Assembly: GCA_030833605.1 (NCBI GenBank)
Contig: JAURGV010000185.1
Span: forward strand, 1 to 5,099
Length of the DNA stretch: 5,099 bases
Reading direction: 5' to 3'
Source of the DNA: Rhodothermales bacterium
GTDB taxonomy: Bacteria; Bacteroidota; Rhodothermia; Rhodothermales; UBA10348
Part shown: positions 1 to 5,099 of the stretch, piece after piece
Numbering within the stretch: position 1 is the first letter of the stretch
Layout of the letters: the number at the start of each line of letters is the position of its first letter
Notes under the pieces: generated by a model
Told to the model about the DNA's origin: nothing
The model's input: the letters and a program-made list of their open reading frames with translations, nothing else
Databases searched by the model: none
Position numbers and translations under genes: made by a program

Positions 1-573
1 ATGATTTGTGATGCGTCAAGTGATTTTCTTTCTCGGCCTATCGAGATGGATAAATACGGTTTGATGTACGCCGGTGCTCAAAAAAACATTGGACCTGCTG
101 GTGTAACCGTAGCTTTGATTCGTCCGGACTTCTTGGATCGGATCCCAAGTGGTCTTCCAACCATGTTGGATTACAAAACGCATGCATCCAAGCTGTTTCA
201 TACGCCGCCGGTATTCGCCGTTTACATTGTTGAGAAAGTACTCCGATGGATTAAGTCCAAAGGTGGATTGAAGGTCATAAAGGTCATGAACGACCACAAA
301 GCCGGACTTTTATACCATGCGATTGATAAAACCGACTTTTATACCGGCGTTGCAGCAAAAGACAGCCGCTCCAACATGAATGTGACCTATCGACTGCCTT
401 CAGAGGAATTGGAAGAGCTGTTTGTGAAAGGCGCCTCGGCCGCTGGAATGAAATCGCTGAAGGGTCATCGAAGCGCTGGCGGCATTCGGGCTTCTATTTA
501 TAATGCTTGTCCTTTGGAAGCTGTAGAATCTTTGGTCGCATATATGGCTGATTTCGAAGCCAAACACGGATAA
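1..573 (+). CDS. serC: Phosphoserine aminotransferase, C-terminal half (5' end outside window)
   Basis: This enzyme is PLP-dependent and converts 3-phosphohydroxypyruvate plus glutamate to O-phosphoserine and 2-oxoglutarate, the second step of serine synthesis in the cytoplasm; the family also acts in some pyridoxal phosphate routes. The visible 190 residues match the C-terminal part of a roughly 360-residue class V aminotransferase. Asp4, in the DASSDFLSRP stretch, corresponds to the Asp that contacts the PLP ring nitrogen (E. coli Asp174). Lys28, in YAGAQKNIGPAG, is the Schiff-base lysine (E. coli Lys198). His156-Arg157 and Arg163, in GHRSAGGIRASIYNA, are the substrate phosphate and carboxylate ligands. 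By this alignment about 170 residues lie upstream, so the ATG at position 1 is an internal Met and not the start. The stop is TAA at 571-573. No frameshift or lost catalytic residue is seen. The next gene is 110 bp away behind its own likely promoter, so co-transcription with it is doubtful. Confidence 0.96.
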   Translation: MICDASSDFLSRPIEMDKYGLMYAGAQKNIGPAGVTVALIRPDFLDRIPSGLPTMLDYKTHASKLFHTPPVFAVYIVEKVLRWIKSKGGLKVIKVMNDHKAGLLYHAIDKTDFYTGVAAKDSRSNMNVTYRLPSEELEELFVKGASAAGMKSLKGHRSAGGIRASIYNACPLEAVESLVAYMADFEAKHG

Positions 574-580
574 TTGCTCA

Positions 581-599
581 TGTGGGGGAGAGCCTCACA
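581..599 (+). terminator. Small hairpin just after serC, possible weak terminator
   Basis: TGTGGGG (581-587) can pair with CCTCACA (593-599) around a 5-nt GAGAG loop, giving a 7-bp stem with one G-U wobble. It begins 8 bp after the serC stop codon, where a transcript end would be expected. No T-tract follows it; the next bases are A/C-rich. It is therefore not a canonical intrinsic terminator and may only stabilise the 3' end of the mRNA. Confidence 0.3.
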
Positions 600-619
600 A
601 ACCCAGTCAAAAAAGCGAT

Positions 620-649
620 TTGGCAAGGACCCGTTAGGTACCGTATATA
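620..649 (+). promoter_or_regulatory. Candidate sigma-70-like promoter for the pnt operon
   Basis: TTGGCA (620-625, five of six matches to TTGACA) is followed after 18 bp by TATATA (644-649, four of six matches to TATAAT). This would place transcription start near 656 and leave a leader of about 28 nt before the pntAA ATG at 684. I found no good match to the Bacteroidota consensus (TTG with TAnnTTTG) in this gap. An AGGA at 670-673 lies 10 bp from the ATG and is at best a weak ribosome binding site. The call rests on position and consensus likeness only. Confidence 0.35.
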
Positions 650-683
650 GATCGCACTATTGTCAGAACAGGACTAAATAATT

Positions 684-1814
684 ATGGCCTATACAATTGG
701 TGTTCCAAAAGAGTCTGCTCCCGGAGAGCGCATGGTTGCACTTGTACCAGAAGTTGTCGCTCGATTGGCAAAAGCCGGCGCGACGGTACTTGTTGAAAAA
801 AATGCTGGATCCCTTTCCTTTTATTCCGATGCAGACTACGAAAGCGTCGGCGCAAAGATAGCTTCGAAAGAAGATGCCTTCGGAGCCGATATCGTGGTCA
901 AAGTGAAGCCGCCGACGGATGGTGAAATTGCTTTAATGAAGCAAGGAGGGGCCTACATTGGGTTTATGAATCCTTTGGACGAACCCCAAATATCGGCACA
1001 TATGGCAGCCAGAGGACTTACCTCGCTTAGTATGGAAATGGTGCCGCGCATTTCTAGGGCGCAAAAAATGGATGCCCTTTCGGCATTGAGCTCTATTGGG
1101 GGCTATAAAGCCGTTTTGATGGCAGCCGGACATCTTCCAAAATTTTTCCCGTTGCTGACTACCGCTGCTGGTACCGTTAAGCCAGCCAATGTGTTGGTTT
1201 TAGGTGCAGGTGTGGCGGGTCTTCAGGCCATCGCAACCGCAAAACGCCTAGGTGCCAGAGTTTCGGCATACGACATTCGCGAAGCAGTCAAAGAAGAAGT
1301 TCAGAGCTTGGGCGCTTCTTTTGTTGAATTGGAGCTGGAAGGACAAGATTCGTCCGATTCAGGTGGATACGCCAAAGCCTTAGCCGAAGAAAAAGCCAAG
1401 CAGCAAACAAAGCTTCTGGTTCCGTTTATCGGGAAATCGGACGTGGTTATTTCCACAGCCCTCATTCCAGGTCGCAAAGCTCCCATTTTGATTACCAAGG
1501 AAGCCGTTGAAGCGATGGCTCCCGGATCGATAGTGGTCGACATGGCCGCTCAGAATGGAGGCAACTGTGAACTTACCAAACCGGGCGAAACCGTTGAGGT
1601 ACAGGGAGTTACCGTAATGGGGCCAACCAATTTGACCACGGAGATGCCAGTGCATGCGAGTCAATTATACGCTCGGACGCTGTTGGCTATGCTTCAGGAC
1701 TTTACGGACGAAAATGGGTTCACGCCAAAGCCCGACGACGAAGTGTTTACCGGATCGTGCATCACACAAGGTGGAGCGGTGGTAAACGAACGTGTCAAGG
1801 CATTATTAGGCTAA
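684..1814 (+). CDS. pntAA: NAD(P) transhydrogenase subunit alpha part 1 (soluble NAD(H)-binding domain I)
   Basis: This is the soluble peripheral subunit of the proton-translocating transhydrogenase. It binds NADH and passes hydride to NADP+ held on PntB at the cytoplasmic face. The 376 residues are close to the length of split-type PntAA (Rhodospirillum rubrum) and lack the membrane segment found in fused E. coli PntA. An alanine dehydrogenase-like N-domain opens with IGVPKE. The RQD loop is intact at Arg122, Gln127, Asp130 and Ser133 (R. rubrum Arg127, Gln132, Asp135, Ser138). The Rossmann motif GAGVAG spans 174-179, with the ribose-binding acid at Asp197 (YDIR). The mobile loop has Tyr229 (R. 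rubrum Tyr235), but the nearby Met239 position is Leu233. The C-terminal part carries GPTNLTTEMP and TGSCITQGGAVV. It is the first gene of the operon; pntAB follows after 24 bp. The ATG at 684 fits the family N-terminus. Confidence 0.97.
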   Translation: MAYTIGVPKESAPGERMVALVPEVVARLAKAGATVLVEKNAGSLSFYSDADYESVGAKIASKEDAFGADIVVKVKPPTDGEIALMKQGGAYIGFMNPLDEPQISAHMAARGLTSLSMEMVPRISRAQKMDALSALSSIGGYKAVLMAAGHLPKFFPLLTTAAGTVKPANVLVLGAGVAGLQAIATAKRLGARVSAYDIREAVKEEVQSLGASFVELELEGQDSSDSGGYAKALAEEKAKQQTKLLVPFIGKSDVVISTALIPGRKAPILITKEAVEAMAPGSIVVDMAAQNGGNCELTKPGETVEVQGVTVMGPTNLTTEMPVHASQLYARTLLAMLQDFTDENGFTPKPDDEVFTGSCITQGGAVVNERVKALLG

Positions 1815-1838
1815 CAGATCATTGTAATCGAATCAACT

Positions 1839-2111
1839 ATGCTTACGAATCTCATCATCTTTATTCTCGCGTCCATTATTGGCAGTGAGGTCATTAGTAA
1901 AGTCCCTGCGACCCTTCATACGCCGCTTATGTCGGGTTCAAATGCCATTTCGGGTATCACTATCGTAGGAGCCATGGTGGTTGCTGGGATGGTCGGAGAC
2001 GATTGGGCAAAATGGATTGGGTTTGCAGCCGTAATCGTTGCCACCATCAATGTTATTGGTGGATTCATGGTGACGGACCGCATGCTCCAGATGTTCAAGA
2101 AGAAAGATTAG
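1839..2111 (+). CDS. pntAB: NAD(P) transhydrogenase subunit alpha part 2 (3-helix membrane subunit)
   Basis: This small inner-membrane subunit corresponds to the C-terminal membrane segment of fused PntA and forms part of the proton-conducting domain II together with PntB. The 90 residues hold three hydrophobic segments at about 2-20, 36-55 and 59-80. The hallmark stretch KVPATLHTPLMSGSNAISG lies at 21-39, and a conserved NVIGGFMVTDRM stretch lies in and after the third helix. The tail is basic (KKKD). Position 38 is Ser, as in E. coli PntA; Thermus has a His (His42) here that has been linked to proton transfer. No Shine-Dalgarno is visible upstream. The gene lies 24 bp after pntAA and 56 bp before pntB, which fits one polycistronic mRNA. 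Confidence 0.96.
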   Translation: MLTNLIIFILASIIGSEVISKVPATLHTPLMSGSNAISGITIVGAMVVAGMVGDDWAKWIGFAAVIVATINVIGGFMVTDRMLQMFKKKD

Positions 2112-2167
2112 GCAAGGCCTTCAAACTCATTATTTAGATTATTTAAAAACGTTTTGGGCCACAGCTC

Positions 2168-3604
2168 ATGAAGCAGAATATTATCGACATTGCTTACCTC
2201 GTTTCAGGCATCATGTTTATCTATGGCTTGAAGCGACTTCAATCTCCGGCAACCGCCCGTAAAGGTAACCAGCTTGCTGCGTTGGGCATGTTTGTCGCAG
2301 TAGTAGCTACACTCTTTTTGCAGGAAATATTAACGCCCATTCACATGTTGATGGGTGCTGTTATTGGTGCAGGGATTGGTGCTTACTTGGCCAAAAAGGT
2401 CGAAATGACCGGAATGCCAGAGCTCGTTGCGGCTTTTAACGGGTTTGGTGGTATCGCTTCGGCCCTGGTTGCCGGTGCGGAAATCGCTCGTTTTATGGCG
2501 CCAAATGCGCATATAACGGGTGGAGAGCACCTCGAAGCCGTTAGCGCGATTACCATTTCGCTTTCCATTCTGATCGGGATGATCACGTTTACGGGTAGTT
2601 TTGTGGCGTTTGGTAAGCTTTCAGAGCGTATTTCCGGCAATCCGATGTCGTTTCCAGGAATGCGTTTACTGACCATTCTGTTTGTTTTGGGATCGGTTGG
2701 CAGCATGATTTGGATGGCGATGGAGAGCAGTGTTTTTCCTGAAGTTTCTGATCCTGTTGTTTACGGCGCGATTTTTATTGCAGTAGCCGGCGCCTTATTA
2801 GGCATCCTTTTGGTGATCCCGATTGGTGGAGCCGACATGCCGGTTGTGGTAGCCTTGTTGAACTCTTATTCAGGTATTGCCGCCGCAGCAACTGGCTTTG
2901 TGCTAAACAACACAGCGCTAATTATTTCAGGCGCCTTGGTTGGGGCTTCCGGCTTGATTCTGACCAATATCATGTGTGTTGCTATGAATCGCTCCCTCTT
3001 CAATGTGTTGGTTGGCGGATTTGGTGGTGATTCTGGTGGTGCAACAGGAGGTGGTGTTTCAACAGAGGGCATGACCGTTAACTCAACCACTGCTGATGAT
3101 GTGGCCATTCTTTTGAGCTACGCCAACAAAGTGATTTTCATTCCTGGTTATGGAATGGCCGTTGCACAAGCGCAGCATGCAGTACGTGAATTGGCCGAAG
3201 AACTCATTAAAAAGGACGTTCAGGTCAAATTTGCGATCCACCCCGTTGCAGGTAGGATGCCTGGTCACATGAACGTCCTTCTAGCAGAAGCGAATGTGCC
3301 CTACGATCAACTCTTCGAAATGGATGAGATCAACGGTGAATTCGAAACCACGGACGTCGCGGTTGTGATCGGCGCCAATGACGTTGTAAACCCAGCAGCT
3401 CGACACGACAAGAGCAGTCCAATTTATGGAATGCCTATTCTGAATGCGGATCAAGCCGGCACCAGCATTGTGTTGAAGCGCAGTATGCGTCCGGGTTATG
3501 CCGGAATTGACAACGAACTGTTCTACAATTCGAACAACCAAATGCTATTTGGAGACGCAAAAGAATCCATTCAGGCGGTTATAAACGAAGTTAAACAGCT
3601 GTAA
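2168..3604 (+). CDS. pntB: NAD(P) transhydrogenase subunit beta (membrane domain II plus NADP(H)-binding domain III)
   Basis: PntB couples inward proton flow to hydride transfer from NADH to NADP+, supplying NADPH. The 478 residues are near the family length (about 460). I see nine hydrophobic segments at roughly 5-22, 35-52, 55-73, 83-103, 124-147, 163-183, 197-219, 224-247 and 250-273. A glycine-rich linker follows at about 283-297, then domain III. Domain III has GYGMAV at 327-332 (nucleotide-binding fingerprint), HPVAGRMPGHMNVLLAEA, GANDVVN at 402-408 with Asp405 (E. coli Asp392), and Lys437-Arg438-Ser439 (E. coli Lys424-Arg425), which bind the NADP 2'-phosphate. In the membrane part, Asp223 and Asn232 match E. 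coli Asp213 and Asn222. Position 91, in VAAFNGFGG, is Asn where E. coli has the proton-pathway His91. The N-terminus aligns with E. coli PntB, supporting the ATG at 2168. It is the last gene of the operon, and a hairpin follows the TAA. Confidence 0.98.
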   Translation: MKQNIIDIAYLVSGIMFIYGLKRLQSPATARKGNQLAALGMFVAVVATLFLQEILTPIHMLMGAVIGAGIGAYLAKKVEMTGMPELVAAFNGFGGIASALVAGAEIARFMAPNAHITGGEHLEAVSAITISLSILIGMITFTGSFVAFGKLSERISGNPMSFPGMRLLTILFVLGSVGSMIWMAMESSVFPEVSDPVVYGAIFIAVAGALLGILLVIPIGGADMPVVVALLNSYSGIAAAATGFVLNNTALIISGALVGASGLILTNIMCVAMNRSLFNVLVGGFGGDSGGATGGGVSTEGMTVNSTTADDVAILLSYANKVIFIPGYGMAVAQAQHAVRELAEELIKKDVQVKFAIHPVAGRMPGHMNVLLAEANVPYDQLFEMDEINGEFETTDVAVVIGANDVVNPAARHDKSSPIYGMPILNADQAGTSIVLKRSMRPGYAGIDNELFYNSNNQMLFGDAKESIQAVINEVKQL

Positions 3605-3610
3605 CAGGTA

Positions 3611-3657
3611 TCTTCTTTGGTCGCAATGGCACGAATCGCACCATTGCGACTAGAAGA
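3611..3657. terminator. Inverted repeat between convergent genes, likely bidirectional terminator
   Basis: GTCGCAATGG (3620-3629) and CCATTGCGAC (3641-3650) form a perfect 10-bp stem around an 11-nt loop. After a small internal loop (3 nt on the left, 1 nt on the right) the stem continues with TCTTCT (3611-3616) pairing with AGAAGA (3652-3657). It fills nearly the whole gap between the pntB stop and the stop of the opposite-strand esterase gene, the usual place for a terminator shared by two convergent units. There is no strong T-run on either strand. Termination could therefore be inefficient or Rho-assisted, or the element may protect both mRNA 3' ends. Confidence 0.7.
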
Positions 3658-3661
3658 TTGG

Positions 3662-4423
3662 CTATTTGGTTGCGTTGAAGGTCTTTAGGACCGGTTCCAG
3701 TGCTTTCCAAACGGTTTCTGCCAGTATTTTGTGTCCTTCAGCCGTTGGATGAATGCCGTCTGATAAATTTAGAGACGGAATTCCGCCTACTCCTTCAAGA
3801 ATAAAAGGGATAAGAACCGCATTGTATTTTTTTGCAATGGCAGGGAATATGGCCGCAAATTCTTGGGTATAAGCATGTCCTAGATTGGGTGGAACCATCA
3901 TTCCAGCGACCACAAATTTCGTTTCCGGCCATTTCTGAAGCGTTTTCTGAATGATTTGGTCTAGGTTGGCTTTTGTAAGTTGCAAATCGATCCCTCTAAG
4001 ACCGTCGTTTCCTCCAAGTTCGAGTAGAACGACATCAAATTGCTGCTGGAGTAACCATTCTAGCCGGTTTAGTCCTCCCGTGCTGGTATCGCCTGAGATT
4101 CCGGCATTAACGGTATACATCGAGTAGCCGGCCTCTTCTGCTTTTCGCTGAACAATCGCTGGAAAGGCGTACTCTTCGCCCAGACCATATCCAGCCGTAA
4201 TACTGTCGCCTAAATACAAGATCCGAATGGCCCCTTCGGGGATTAAATCTTCGGGCTGTTCGCTTTTTGCCGACGACGAGTCGCTACCGCCATCGGAAAC
4301 AACCCCATCCGTAGCCTCTGCAGCTTGGGTCTCGCCTTCGTTTTGAGAATTCTTTGCGGAACACGCAGAAAAAAGAACAATGAGCACCAACCCAAAGTAT
4401 AGCCGTTTCATAAACCTTGCCAT
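3662..4423 (-). CDS. tesA: SGNH-family esterase/lysophospholipase (TesA-like) with lipoprotein signal peptide
   Basis: This is a predicted GDSL/SGNH ester hydrolase of the TesA type (arylesterase, thioesterase and lysophospholipase activities are known in the family); the natural substrate here is unknown. Block I is GDSITAGYG with nucleophile Ser74. Block II is NAGISGDTS with oxyanion Gly108. Block III is ELGGNDGLRG with Asn139. Block V is DGIHPTAEGH with Asp222 and His225, so the catalytic set is complete. The N-terminus is a signal peptide (basic MARFMKR, then a hydrophobic core) ending in FSAC with Cys21, a relaxed lipobox with Phe at -3, so membrane anchoring is likely. A Ser/Asp/Glu-rich linker at about 22-64 separates the anchor from the enzyme; E. 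coli TesA has no such linker. Met5 (codon at 4409-4411) is an equally good start and gives a tidier signal peptide. There is no Shine-Dalgarno at either start. The gene is divergent from a YbbA-type ABC ATPase, as tesA is in E. coli. The symbol denotes the family. Confidence 0.92.
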   Translation of the reverse strand: MARFMKRLYFGLVLIVLFSACSAKNSQNEGETQAAEATDGVVSDGGSDSSSAKSEQPEDLIPEGAIRILYLGDSITAGYGLGEEYAFPAIVQRKAEEAGYSMYTVNAGISGDTSTGGLNRLEWLLQQQFDVVLLELGGNDGLRGIDLQLTKANLDQIIQKTLQKWPETKFVVAGMMVPPNLGHAYTQEFAAIFPAIAKKYNAVLIPFILEGVGGIPSLNLSDGIHPTAEGHKILAETVWKALEPVLKTFNATK

Positions 4424-4448
4424 CAGCGAAGTGAAATTGAATAAATAG
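4424..4448. promoter_or_regulatory. Very short divergent intergenic region (esterase | ABC ATPase)
   Basis: Only 25 AT-rich bases separate the two divergent start codons, or 37 if the esterase starts at Met5. The promoters for both genes must lie here or inside the two coding sequences. The best candidate toward the ABC gene is TTGCCA (4417-4422) with AATAAA (4440-4445), 17 bp apart. That would make its mRNA nearly leaderless, and the -10 match is weak (four of six). I could not pick a convincing promoter for the esterase strand. No Shine-Dalgarno motif is present for either gene. Confidence 0.4.
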
Positions 4449-5099
4449 ATGCAGAACGTTCTTCAGATAGAACACCTATCCAAAACGTACAAAAGTGGGA
4501 ACGGCGAATTAACCGTTCTTGATTCCGTTTCGTTTGAATTAGCTCAAGGCGACTCGGTTTCTATCGTGGGGCCTTCGGGAAGTGGTAAAACAACACTTTT
4601 AGGTCTAGCTGCTGGGCTAGATCGTCCTTCTTCAGGCAAAGTGATTCTTTGTGGGCACGACATGGGAGCTCTTTCGGAAGATGAGCGCGCTGGTGTTAGA
4701 AATCAACACGTAGGGTTTGTATTCCAGTCTTTCCGGCTGATCCCGACCCTTACCGCTTTAGAAAACGTGACCGTTCCTGCAGAGCTTCGAGGGCGAACAG
4801 ATGCTAAAGAGGAGGCCGTTGAGTTATTGAAAACCGTTGGGCTCGGTGACAGAATAGGGCATTATCCGGCTCAGTTATCGGGCGGGGAACAGCAGCGTAT
4901 TGCCTTAGCAAGAGCGTTTATCAATCGCCCAGAAATCCTATTTGCGGATGAGCCCACGGGGAATTTGGACGGCGAAACCGGAGATATCATTGTCGATCTA
5001 TTGTTTCGGTTGAATAAGGAAGCTGGCACCACGTTGGTTTTGGTGACGCATAATTTGGAGTTGGCAGCTCAAACGGGACGGATTATTCGTCTGAAAGGG
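4449..5099 (+). CDS. ybbA: ABC transporter ATP-binding protein, YbbA type (3' end outside window)
   Basis: This cytoplasmic ATPase subunit belongs to the MacB/LolD/YbbA branch of ABC transporters and would work with a FtsX/MacB-type permease. The 217 visible residues run in frame to the window edge with no stop; the family is about 225-230 residues, so roughly ten are missing. The Walker A is GPSGSGKT (41-48), the Q-loop Gln is Gln93, the signature is LSGGEQQ (143-149), the Walker B is ILFADE (163-168) with catalytic Glu168, the D-loop is NLD (172-174) and the switch His is His201. The stretches VGFVFQSF-LIPTL-ALENV and PAQLSGGEQQR-ALARAF match E. coli YbbA as I recall it, more closely than LolD. 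The divergent TesA-like neighbour mirrors E. coli tesA | ybbA-ybbP, so a YbbP-like permease gene is expected next. The transported substrate is unknown, though an envelope or lipid role is plausible. The ATG at 4449 fits the family N-terminus. Confidence 0.94.
   Translation, partial: MQNVLQIEHLSKTYKSGNGELTVLDSVSFELAQGDSVSIVGPSGSGKTTLLGLAAGLDRPSSGKVILCGHDMGALSEDERAGVRNQHVGFVFQSFRLIPTLTALENVTVPAELRGRTDAKEEAVELLKTVGLGDRIGHYPAQLSGGEQQRIALARAFINRPEILFADEPTGNLDGETGDIIVDLLFRLNKEAGTTLVLVTHNLELAAQTGRIIRLKG
4450..4465. promoter_or_regulatory. Palindrome at the ABC gene start, possible operator
   Basis: AGAACGTTCT (4453-4462) is a perfect 10-bp palindrome. With one mismatched pair it extends to TG-C-AGAACGTTCT-T-CA over 4450-4465. 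It overlaps the first codons of the ABC gene and lies about 30 bp upstream of the esterase start, where a dimeric regulator could affect both genes. A perfect 10-bp palindrome is expected a few times by chance in 5 kb, so this is only a candidate. Confidence 0.2.

Noticed and set aside
1..3. ATG at position 1 as the start of serC
   Set aside because: The translated sequence aligns to SerC from about residue 171, and the N-terminal half of the enzyme is missing. The ATG is therefore an internal Met at the window edge.
1301..1664. Open frames on the minus strand (80 and 94 codons)
   Set aside because: They lie wholly opposite pntAA, overlap each other and show no recognisable domain. They are shadows of the coding strand.
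2112..2167. Internal promoter between pntAB and pntB
   Set aside because: The 56-bp gap is AT-rich and has a partial likeness to the Bacteroidota -7 element (ACGTTTTG), but the leading TA is missing and I see no paired upstream element at the right distance.
2383..2706. 107-codon open frame on the minus strand
   Set aside because: It lies inside pntB and its sequence is Pro/Ser/Ala-rich, as expected from antisense of a hydrophobic membrane protein. No start signal or motif is visible.
4284..4475. 63-codon minus-strand frame across the divergent gap
   Set aside because: It overlaps the esterase signal peptide region in another frame, crosses the ABC gene start, and has a Cys/Arg-rich composition with no family likeness.
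4449..5099. LolD (lipoprotein release ATPase) as the name of the ABC gene
   Set aside because: The families are close, but the LIPTL-ALENV stretch, the AQLSGGEQQR context and the divergent TesA-like neighbour favour YbbA.

Overview
The window shows ordinary bacterial core metabolism and envelope genes. I found no mobile element, CRISPR array, RNA gene or defence cassette. The organism is probably a member of Bacteroidota or a close relative. This rests on three things: none of the visible start codons has a convincing Shine-Dalgarno sequence; the proton-translocating transhydrogenase is split into three subunits; and the SGNH esterase has a lipoprotein signal peptide and resembles those I know from that group. 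The GC content looks intermediate, around 48% by eye. The assignment is an inference and not a phylogeny.

Layout, left to right. (1) Positions 1-573 (+) hold the C-terminal half of phosphoserine aminotransferase (SerC), which is cut by the left edge. (2) A 110-bp gap (574-683) carries a small hairpin and a plausible sigma-70-like promoter. (3) Positions 684-3604 (+) hold a compact three-gene operon, pntAA-pntAB-pntB, encoding a complete NAD(P) transhydrogenase: the soluble NAD(H)-binding domain I, the 3-helix membrane subunit, and the 9-helix membrane subunit fused to the NADP(H)-binding domain III. (4) A convergent gap (3605-3661) holds a strong inverted repeat that can serve as a terminator for both strands. 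(5) Positions 3662-4423 (-) hold a TesA-like SGNH hydrolase with a lipoprotein signal peptide. (6) Only 25 bp separate it from a divergent ABC transporter ATPase of the YbbA type (4449-5099, +), which is cut by the right edge.

How the genes fit together. The transhydrogenase uses the proton motive force to reduce NADP+ with NADH. SerC lies in the serine pathway next to it but appears to be a separate transcription unit. The divergent tesA-like/ybbA-like pair reproduces the tesA | ybbA-ybbP arrangement of Escherichia coli, so a YbbP-type permease is expected just beyond the right edge.

The most interesting observation is in the transhydrogenase. Neither of the two histidines implicated in proton translocation in studied enzymes (E. 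coli beta-His91, Thermus alpha2-His42) is present at its aligned position, although every other key residue I checked is conserved except one conservative Met-to-Leu change in the domain I mobile loop.
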